Below, one piece after another: positions 51,687 to 57,809 of a stretch of 57,809 nt of DNA (its first letter is position 1; each line of letters starts with the position of its first letter). Source of the DNA: an uncultured bacterium (GTDB taxonomy: Bacteria > Bacillota_I > Bacilli_A > RFN20 > CAG-826); assembly GCA_949290395.1 (NCBI GenBank), contig CASERQ010000007.1:1-57809 (forward strand), written 5' to 3'. Under the pieces are notes generated by a model that saw only the letters and a list, made by a program, of their open reading frames with translations, searched no databases and was not told the origin of the DNA. A program made the translations under genes and the position numbers.

Positions 51687-53132
51687 ATGAATTCAAACTT
51701 TAGATACGATGTTTTAATCATTGGAGGAGGAGTGATAGGAACTTCTATTGCTCGTTATTTATCACGCTATAATCTTAAACTTGCTCTACTTGAAAAACAT
51801 AATGATGTTGGGGATGAGGCAAGCGGAGCAAATAGTGGAATAATGCATAGTGGTTATGATCCGCTTCCTGGCACAAAAAAAGCTTACTTTAATGTGCTTG
51901 GAAATAAGATGATTGAAACAGTATCTAAAGAACTTGATGTTAGTTTTAAACGAATTGGTTCATTAACTATTTCTTTAAGTGAAGAAGACGACAAGACTTT
52001 AGTTGAGCTTGCTAAAAGAGCAAAAGAAAACGGAGTTGAAGTCGAACTTTTGTCAAAAGCAGAAACCTTAAAAATTGAACCTAATTTAACCAAGGATGTC
52101 CGCGGAGCTTTATTTGCTAAAAGCGCTGGCGTTGTTTCTCCTTTTGCACTCAACGTTAATTTAATGGAGAACGCAATGGATAATGGGGCGAAACTTTTTT
52201 TAAATAGCGAAGTTGTAAAAATAGAAAAAATAGGCGAGATTTACAAGGTTTTTACGAAAAACGCACACGTTTTTGACTGCAAAGCACTCATAAATGCTGC
52301 AGGTGTATATAGCGATGAAATCGTTAAAATGCTTGAAACTCCTAATTTTAAAATTACTCCTAGAAAAGGCGAATATTATGTTTTAGATCATTTTGATAAT
52401 GAGTTTTTAAAGCACACTATTTTTATGTGCCCAACAAAAGTTGGAAAAGGAGTTTTGATTTCACAAACCGCTAGTGGAAATTATCTTGTTGGACCAAGCA
52501 ATGATCCATCATCAAAAGAAGATAATTCAACTGACTCTTTAACTTTATCCGAAATTAAAAAGATTGCTCAAAGAATTTGCCCTGCCTTGCCATTTGACGA
52601 AAACATTAGACAATTTAGTGGAATTAGACCAAATAACGACATTGATGATTTTATTATTGAAGAAAGTAAAGTTAACGATAATTTCTTTATAGTTGGCGGA
52701 ATCATGTCTCCTGGTTTAGCATCTTCATTAGCAATAGGGGAATATGTTTCTGATTTAGTAGCTAAAAAATTGAATTTAACCAAAAATGAAAAATTTAATC
52801 CTACCATTAGAAAACATCTTTCCTTAGGTAAATTAGGAAAAGAAAAATTCAATGAATTAATTAAAGAAAATCCATTATATGGGAGAATGGTTTGTCGCTG
52901 CGAAAAGGTAAGTGAAGCTGAAATTATGGATTCCATTAACCGTAATTGTGGCGCACATACTATAAAAGGCGTTAAAAAAAGAGTACGTCCAGGATTTGGA
53001 AAGTGCCAAGGAACATTCTGTGAAAGCGAAGTTTTAAAGATTCTAGCTCGTGAATTAAAATGTGATTTAAGCGATATTTGTTATAGTGATTTAGGAACAA
53101 ATGTTGTTTTGAAGTCAACAAAAGGTGAATAA
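51687..53132 (+). CDS. glpA: FAD-dependent glycerol-3-phosphate dehydrogenase (GlpA-like, anaerobic type)
   Basis: The 481-residue flavoprotein oxidises glycerol-3-phosphate to DHAP. FAD site DVLIIGGGVIGTSIARYL is at the N-terminus, followed by a DAO domain (GANSGIMHSGYD). A C-terminal BFD-like [2Fe-2S] region has CRCEKVSEAEI and CQGTFCES. It pairs with the next two genes, a common three-gene set in anaerobes that replaces GlpABC. It lacks a ribosome site and probably relies on coupling. Confidence 0.9.
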   Translation: MNSNFRYDVLIIGGGVIGTSIARYLSRYNLKLALLEKHNDVGDEASGANSGIMHSGYDPLPGTKKAYFNVLGNKMIETVSKELDVSFKRIGSLTISLSEEDDKTLVELAKRAKENGVEVELLSKAETLKIEPNLTKDVRGALFAKSAGVVSPFALNVNLMENAMDNGAKLFLNSEVVKIEKIGEIYKVFTKNAHVFDCKALINAAGVYSDEIVKMLETPNFKITPRKGEYYVLDHFDNEFLKHTIFMCPTKVGKGVLISQTASGNYLVGPSNDPSSKEDNSTDSLTLSEIKKIAQRICPALPFDENIRQFSGIRPNNDIDDFIIEESKVNDNFFIVGGIMSPGLASSLAIGEYVSDLVAKKLNLTKNEKFNPTIRKHLSLGKLGKEKFNELIKENPLYGRMVCRCEKVSEAEIMDSINRNCGAHTIKGVKKRVRPGFGKCQGTFCESEVLKILARELKCDLSDICYSDLGTNVVLKSTKGE

Positions 53133-53133
53133 G

Positions 53134-54387
53134 ATGAGAGAAATTGATCTTGTGATTGTTGGTGGAGGAAGTGCTGGGCTTGCTAGTGCGGTGAGCGCTT
53201 TTGATAATGGAATTAAGAACATTTTAATTGTTGAAAGAAACGGCAGTCTTGGTGGAATTTTAAATCAATGTATTCATCCTGGCTTTGGTCTACATAGATT
53301 TAACGAAGAATTAACTGGGCCAGAATATGCTCATAAATATATTGAAGAAGTTGAAAAAAGAAAGATAAATTATCTTTTAAATACCCAAGTTATTGGGATG
53401 AACAAAGAAAAAATCGTTACAATTGTTAATAAAAACGGAATTGAAGACATAAAAGCTAAAGCAATAATTTTTGCTGCGGGATGTAATGAAAGAACAAGAG
53501 GGCAAATTTCTACACCTGGCTATAGGCCAAAAGGCGTTTATACAGCTGGACTCGCGCAAAGATATTTAAACATTGAAGGACGTCTTGTTGGTAAGAAAGT
53601 CTATATTTTAGGGAGTGGCGATATTGGGCTTATTATGGCTCGAAGAATGACTCTTGAAGGAGCAGAAGTTCTTGGAGTTAGTGAGATTATGCCTTATTCA
53701 AATGGATTAAAAAGAAACATTGCTCAATGTTTAAACGATTTTAATATCCCTTTAAGACTTTCTAATACAGTAACTAATATTTTTGGTAAGGATCGTTTAG
53801 AAGCAATTGAAATAAGTGATGTTGATGAAAATTTAAGGCCAATTAAAGGCACAGAAAAAAGAATTGAGTGCGACACACTTTTACTAAGTGTTGGACTTTA
53901 TCCTTTTAATTCATTATTAAAGAGCGTTGGTTGTAAGGTAAATAAGGAAACTAAAGGAAGTCTTGTTGATCAAAATCTTGAAACAAGTATTGAAGGAATT
54001 TTTTCAACAGGAAACGTCTTGCACGTTCATGACCTTGTAGATTTTGTTAGTGAAGAAAGTGAAAGAGCGGGTTTAAACGCTGCAAATTATATTCTAGGAA
54101 AAAGGAAAGAAGTCAAAGAAATTATTGAAGTAGCTCACTCTACGAACGTTGGTTATACCGTTCCAGGAATCATTAAATATTATAGTGAACCATTAGATAT
54201 TACCTTCTCTTTTAGAGTTAGAAAAAATATCAAAAAAGCAACTTTAAACTTTAAAAACCCTGCAAAAGTCCTATATTCTACTAAAAAATTTAATTTAATT
54301 CCTGCAGAAATGATTAAGATAACTATTAAAAATTTAGATTTAGCTGATACTAAAAATCTTATTTTAGAGGTAATTGAAGATGAGTAA
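53134..54387 (+). CDS. FAD/NAD-dependent oxidoreductase, partner of the GlpA-like dehydrogenase
   Basis: The 417-residue flavoprotein has FAD (LVIVGGGSAGLASAVSAF) and NAD (KVYILGSGDIGLIMARRM) sites, and CNERTRGQI resembles opine/sarcosine oxidase alpha-type subunits. Neighbouring GlpA and DUF1667 proteins form a frequent anaerobic glycerol-3-phosphate dehydrogenase set, where this unit probably passes electrons to NAD. The ATG at 53134 follows AAAGGTG; a GTG at 53125 is also in frame. Overlaps DUF1667 by eight bases. Confidence 0.88.
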   Translation: MREIDLVIVGGGSAGLASAVSAFDNGIKNILIVERNGSLGGILNQCIHPGFGLHRFNEELTGPEYAHKYIEEVEKRKINYLLNTQVIGMNKEKIVTIVNKNGIEDIKAKAIIFAAGCNERTRGQISTPGYRPKGVYTAGLAQRYLNIEGRLVGKKVYILGSGDIGLIMARRMTLEGAEVLGVSEIMPYSNGLKRNIAQCLNDFNIPLRLSNTVTNIFGKDRLEAIEISDVDENLRPIKGTEKRIECDTLLLSVGLYPFNSLLKSVGCKVNKETKGSLVDQNLETSIEGIFSTGNVLHVHDLVDFVSEESERAGLNAANYILGKRKEVKEIIEVAHSTNVGYTVPGIIKYYSEPLDITFSFRVRKNIKKATLNFKNPAKVLYSTKKFNLIPAEMIKITIKNLDLADTKNLILEVIEDE

Positions 54388-54718
54388 AACTTTGACTTGC
54401 ATTGTTTGTCCTAATGGTTGTGAACTCCATGTAGATGGCGAAAATATCTCAGGATATAAATGTCCAAGAGGGTTAAATTATGCAAAAGAAGAGCTTTTTG
54501 CTCCTAAAAGAATGGTCACATCTTCTGTTAAAATCACGGGATTGGATGAAGTTTGCCCTGTTAAAACATCATCTAATGTACCAAAAGAAAAAATGTTTGA
54601 AGTTATTAAAGAAATTAATAAAGTTAGTTTGAAAAGACCAATTAAATATCATCAAATTATTATCAAAAATGTTCTTGGATTAGGGGTAGATATCATAAGC
54701 ACAAAGGAGTTTGATTAG
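54380..54718 (+). CDS. DUF1667 protein (third subunit of the glycerol-3-phosphate oxidation set)
   Basis: The 112-residue protein opens with CIVCPNGCELHVDGENISGY and CPRGLNYAKEEL; the three or four cysteines can bind an iron-sulfur or zinc centre. DUF1667 regularly follows GlpA- and GlpB-like flavoproteins in anaerobes, and its biochemical job is not settled. ATG at 54380 overlaps the previous gene. A later part, EVCPVKTSSNVPKEKM, is the conserved C-terminal segment. Confidence 0.85.
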   Translation: MSKTLTCIVCPNGCELHVDGENISGYKCPRGLNYAKEELFAPKRMVTSSVKITGLDEVCPVKTSSNVPKEKMFEVIKEINKVSLKRPIKYHQIIIKNVLGLGVDIISTKEFD

Positions 54719-54719
54719 C

Positions 54720-55856
54720 TTGGCGACAGTTTTAAAATTTCTTGATGAGGTAAAAAACAAGAGTTTTAAAGAAGAACCTTTAACAGAGGGGGATATTATT
54801 GTTGGTTCGTTATTTTCATATGCTTCATTTGAGATAACTGATGAATATAAAAAATATAAATTGAATGAAAAAACATGCAAAGTTTCTCATTTTAATAAAC
54901 CTGAAATTTTGGATAAGATGAGCAAAAACTATCTCGTTCCTAAAGAATTTAAAAAGTTTTTGGAACCAGTTTTAGGCTTTAAAAGATATAAAAACCTGCA
55001 AATCGGTTATATAAAAAATTATTTTGAAAAGAATGACCCAATGCAGTTTTTTACTTTTACAATCTTTACAAATAACTATAATGTTATCTTTTTTAGGGGA
55101 ACTGACTTATCGCTTTTAGGATGGCAAGAAAACTTTAATATGGTTTTAGAAGATTCAATACCTTCTTGGGACGCGGCTTTAAATTATGTTAAAGAAATTG
55201 CTTCGTTGAATGATAGACCAATTGTAATTGCTGGTCACTCAAAAGGCGGGAATCTAGCTTATTATGCTTATTTTAATTTGCCAAAAGAAATTAAAGACAG
55301 GGTCTTTAAAGTATATAACCTTGATGGGCCTGCCTTTTTTAAAGAAGAGTTTAAAGTAGACGAAGAAGAATTTGGAAAGAAAGTTTTCAAGTTTGTTGCG
55401 GAAGATGATATTGTTGGAATTCTATTTGAAAGAACAAATGCTTATATTCCAATTGATACTAAAAAAAGAGGAGTTAATGCTCATGATCTTTTAAATTGGA
55501 AGTTTTCTAAAGAAAGCGGATATCGTTTATTAAAAAGAAAAAAAGATATCACTTTGACGGCGAAAACGTTTCAAATCACCCAAAACATTTGGTTAAACAA
55601 ACTTTCAAAGAGCGAAATGAAAGATCTTATTGATTTTATTGTTAGTATTGCAACATGCAATCAAATGCAAGACTTACTTGCCTTGAAGTTTGATATTATT
55701 AAAGCTAGAAAAGTTTATCTAGATGAAATTTCAAATTACGATACAGATAAAAAAGAAAATCTAAAAAGAATCAGTAAAGATTTAGTTAAAACTTTCTTTA
55801 CAGTTTTATTACATATAAATGATTATAACTATGATGGAACGAGGAAAAGCGAATGA
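54720..55856 (+). CDS. DUF2974/Mbeg1-like alpha/beta hydrolase
   Basis: The 378-residue soluble protein has the nucleophile elbow GHSKGG after PIVIAG, an upstream oxyanion-type strand VIFFRGTD, and a later Asp/His pair (VAEDDIVGILF, NAHDLLNW). This is the lipase-like fold of the DUF2974 family. The start is TTG at 54720, ten bases after AAGGAG; the TTG at 54711 is too close. It overlaps glpK by four bases, so it may release glycerol or fatty acids from a lipid, as a suggestion from context. Confidence 0.82.
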   Translation: MATVLKFLDEVKNKSFKEEPLTEGDIIVGSLFSYASFEITDEYKKYKLNEKTCKVSHFNKPEILDKMSKNYLVPKEFKKFLEPVLGFKRYKNLQIGYIKNYFEKNDPMQFFTFTIFTNNYNVIFFRGTDLSLLGWQENFNMVLEDSIPSWDAALNYVKEIASLNDRPIVIAGHSKGGNLAYYAYFNLPKEIKDRVFKVYNLDGPAFFKEEFKVDEEEFGKKVFKFVAEDDIVGILFERTNAYIPIDTKKRGVNAHDLLNWKFSKESGYRLLKRKKDITLTAKTFQITQNIWLNKLSKSEMKDLIDFIVSIATCNQMQDLLALKFDIIKARKVYLDEISNYDTDKKENLKRISKDLVKTFFTVLLHINDYNYDGTRKSE

Positions 55857-57331
55857 GTGAAAAGTATATTTTAGTTGTCGATCAAGGAACAACATCATCT
55901 AGAGCAATTATTTTTAATCATAACGAAGAAATAATCTATAAATCCCAACAAGAAATAGAGTGCTTTTTTCCGCATGATGGTTGGGTTGAACAAAATGCGC
56001 TTGATATATACGCAAGTGTTTTAAATGTTATTAATGATGCTCTTTTAAAAACTAATCTTACTTTTAAAGATATTGATTCTCTTGGAATCACTAACCAAAG
56101 AGAAACGACAATCGTTTGGGACAAAAATACTGGGATGCCAGTTTATAATGCAATTGTTTGGCAATCTAGACAAAGTGCAGATATTTGTGCCAAGCGGAAA
56201 GTTTACGAGAAATTAGTTCATGAAAAAACTGGTTTATTGATAAATCCTTATTTTAGTGCATCTAAAATTAGGTTTATTCTTGATGCTATTCCTAACGGCC
56301 AAGAAAGAGCTGAAAAAGGCGAACTCCTATTTGGAACGGTCGACACTTGGTTAATGTATAAATTATCGAAAGGAAATATTTTTAAAACAGATTATACAAA
56401 TGCTTGCCGTTCAATGTTCTTTAATTTACATACATTTGAATATGATGATGAATTATTAAAACTTTTTAGTATTCCTAGAAAAATGCTTCCTGAAGTTTAT
56501 CCTTCTTCTTACTTTTTTGGTACAGCCATTGCTTTAGATGAAAATTTAAAAATTAGAGCAGTAGCAGGAGACCAACAAGCAGCACTTTTTGGGCAAAACT
56601 GTTTTGAAAAAGGTGAGTGCAAAAATACATATGGCACTGGTTGCTTTATGCTTATGAATATTGGTGAAGAACCTATATTAAGTGAAAACGGACTCATAAC
56701 TACAATTGGCTGTTCAATTGATGAAAAAAGAGTTTATGCTCTTGAAGGAAGTGTTTTTATCGGTGGAGCTTGCATTCAATGGTTAAGAGATCAAATGAGA
56801 ATGATTAAAACGGCTAGTGAAAGTGAAAATTATGCAAAGCGTGTAAAAGACTCTGATGGTGTTTATGTTGTTCCGGCTTTTGTTGGATTAGGTGCTCCAT
56901 ATTGGGATGATGACTGTCGTGGGGCGGTTTTTGGTTTAACAAGAAGCACAACAAAAGAACATTTTATAAGAGCGACTTTAAATTCGATTGCTTTACAAAC
57001 AAAAGATGTTATTAAAGTAATGGAAAAAGAGGCAAATATGAAAATTAAAGTGTTAAAAGTTGATGGCGGAGCCACCGCTAATAATTATTTAATGCAATTT
57101 CAAAGTGATATTTTAAAAGCCAAACTTATTTTGCCTTATTGTTTAGAAACTACAGCATTAGGCGCTTGTTATTTAGCTGGTTTAAATAGTGGTTATTTTA
57201 AAAGCGTCGAAGAAATCAAAGCTATTCATAAAAACAAAAAAGAATTTAAACCACTTATGAAATCTAGCGAAATTAAATTTATTGATAAGAAGTGGAAAAC
57301 AGCGATTAAAGCCACAAGAACGTTCAAATAA
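55853..57331 (+). CDS. glpK: Glycerol kinase
   Basis: The 492-residue FGGY kinase phosphorylates glycerol with ATP. N-terminal VVDQGTTSSRAIIF, FFPHDGWVEQN, NQRETTIVWD, and the C-terminal GVYVVPAFVGLGAPYW and KVDGGATANNYLMQF motifs are all present, at normal length. Its product is the substrate of the GlpA-like dehydrogenase upstream, so the operon makes DHAP from glycerol. No glpF facilitator gene is nearby. Confidence 0.96.
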   Translation: MSEKYILVVDQGTTSSRAIIFNHNEEIIYKSQQEIECFFPHDGWVEQNALDIYASVLNVINDALLKTNLTFKDIDSLGITNQRETTIVWDKNTGMPVYNAIVWQSRQSADICAKRKVYEKLVHEKTGLLINPYFSASKIRFILDAIPNGQERAEKGELLFGTVDTWLMYKLSKGNIFKTDYTNACRSMFFNLHTFEYDDELLKLFSIPRKMLPEVYPSSYFFGTAIALDENLKIRAVAGDQQAALFGQNCFEKGECKNTYGTGCFMLMNIGEEPILSENGLITTIGCSIDEKRVYALEGSVFIGGACIQWLRDQMRMIKTASESENYAKRVKDSDGVYVVPAFVGLGAPYWDDDCRGAVFGLTRSTTKEHFIRATLNSIALQTKDVIKVMEKEANMKIKVLKVDGGATANNYLMQFQSDILKAKLILPYCLETTALGACYLAGLNSGYFKSVEEIKAIHKNKKEFKPLMKSSEIKFIDKKWKTAIKATRTFK

Positions 57332-57383
57332 TGATGTGTGGAAAATTAGTGTCCTTTTTACACACACAAAAAATTAAGTTTTA

Positions 57384-57410
57384 CTGGATCTTCTTGATCC
57401 AGTTTTTTAT
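57384..57410 (+). terminator. Terminator after glpK
   Basis: CTGGATC and GATCCAG pair around TTCTT, followed by six T. Confidence 0.85.
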
Positions 57411-57586
57411 TAATGAAATACCTGAGCTTAAGGAGAAGTCTGTTAGCGCAAGCATATTATCTTTATATATAAAATAGATTTCATTGATGGCGAAAATATT
57501 TGTAAAAATTTTAAATTTCTGCTTGAACTAGGTATAGCCTCTGGTATATCATATTAAAGTTGTCGCAAGTTTTTACTAAAACAACC
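57411..57586. other. AT-rich intergenic DNA without recognisable features
   Basis: No ORF with a ribosome site, no strong repeat and no tRNA could be supported in this stretch between the glpK terminator and the palindrome before the rRNA promoter. Confidence 0.5.
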
Positions 57587-57610
57587 TTTTATAGAATATA
57601 TTCTATAAAA
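57587..57610. promoter_or_regulatory. Perfect 24-base palindrome before the rRNA promoter
   Basis: TTTTATAGAATA and TATTCTATAAAA meet without a loop, 16 bases upstream of the -35 box. An operator or an UP-element-like sequence is possible. Confidence 0.5.
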
Positions 57611-57626
57611 AAAGTTAAAAATATTG

Positions 57627-57655
57627 TTGACACAATACTGTCGCTTTGATATTAT
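57627..57655 (+). promoter_or_regulatory. Promoter of an rRNA operon
   Basis: TTGACA (57627-57632) and TATTAT (57650-57655) are 17 bp apart. The strong -35 and the downstream leader (TTTGAAAACTAAATAGATG) fit an rRNA transcription unit. Confidence 0.75.
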
Positions 57656-57661
57656 ATATAA

Positions 57662-57809
57662 GCACCTTGCGAGTAAATTAAATTCGCATTAAGATTGGTA
57701 GAACCGATAGGTGCAAGAGATCTTTGAAAACTAAATAGATGTACAAACAAACAACGTCAATTTATTAAGGAAACCAAAATTTATATTCGTCAGAATATTT
57801 TGAACTAGA
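57662..57809 (+). other. rRNA precursor leader (16S gene expected beyond the window)
   Basis: The leader has a GCACCT/AGGTGC stem (57662-57667 and about 57709-57714) and a segment around GATCTTTGAAAACTAAATAG resembling the conserved box that precedes 16S in low-GC Gram-positives. The 16S 5' sequence is not yet reached at the last base, so the assignment is by context. Confidence 0.6.

Noticed and set aside
52568-52936. 122-residue ORF antisense to the GlpA-like gene
   Set aside because: Opposite strand of a well-supported flavoprotein gene, without ribosome site.

Overview
The window comes from a strongly AT-rich, low-GC Gram-positive (Bacillota/Mollicutes-type) bacterium. Genes are short-spaced, AGA is the main arginine codon, and UGA is an ordinary stop (several ATGA stop/start overlaps). 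Lipoprotein signals end in S-C lipoboxes, and a perfect CIRCE element precedes clpB. The oxygen-defence set (PerR-like regulator, rubredoxin, rubrerythrin, superoxide reductase, a four-domain flavodiiron protein) points to an anaerobe, and ClpB without its N-domain recalls Mollicutes. An uncultured gut-type Bacilli lineage is my inference; there is no 16S sequence inside the window to confirm it.

Layout. 1-1365: the right part of an IS607-family element (tail of tnpA, complete tnpB) inserted into a GNAT acetyltransferase gene. 1.7-6.0 kb: YesN/YesM-type two-component system with a sugar-binding lipoprotein. 6.1-11.3 kb: Tex, then PerR-rubredoxin-rubrerythrin, then a large unknown lipoprotein. 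11.4-19.7 kb: galU and a full phosphate operon pstS-pstC-pstA-pstB-phoU-phoP-phoR behind a Pho box. 19.8-23.3 kb: rplM-rpsI, an AbiEi antitoxin remnant, an acyltransferase with a zinc ribbon, a CBS protein and tRNA-Leu. 23.4-29.6 kb: a DUF308 membrane protein, cysK-cysE, a possible structured RNA, three tRNAs, a MATE transporter, a second possible RNA, and an ECF S-component overlapping a uridine-kinase-like gene.

29.8-43.8 kb is the most unusual part. A TIM-like isomerase, a LarA-like protein, a NagB-like protein and a NitT/TauT-type ABC transporter form one operon. Around it lie TauE/SafE, a DeoR regulator, a LacX-like aldose epimerase, NagA, a PPi-type phosphofructokinase, an SDR and a class II aldolase. 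CGAAAG/CTTTCG sites recur at the promoters of these units, often between -35 and -10, so the genes look like one DeoR-controlled regulon for an unidentified sugar derivative. The TIM, LarA and NagB homologues each depart from the classical enzymes at functional positions.

43.9-57.8 kb: tRNA-His; CIRCE-clpB; a Pit-type phosphate transporter with its PhoU-like partner behind a second Pho box; superoxide reductase; an AlkD-like protein; the flavodiiron fusion; a MazG-like protein; a glycerol-3-phosphate oxidation set (GlpA-like, a second flavoprotein, DUF1667) with an alpha/beta hydrolase and glpK. The window ends in the promoter and leader of what appears to be an rRNA operon.
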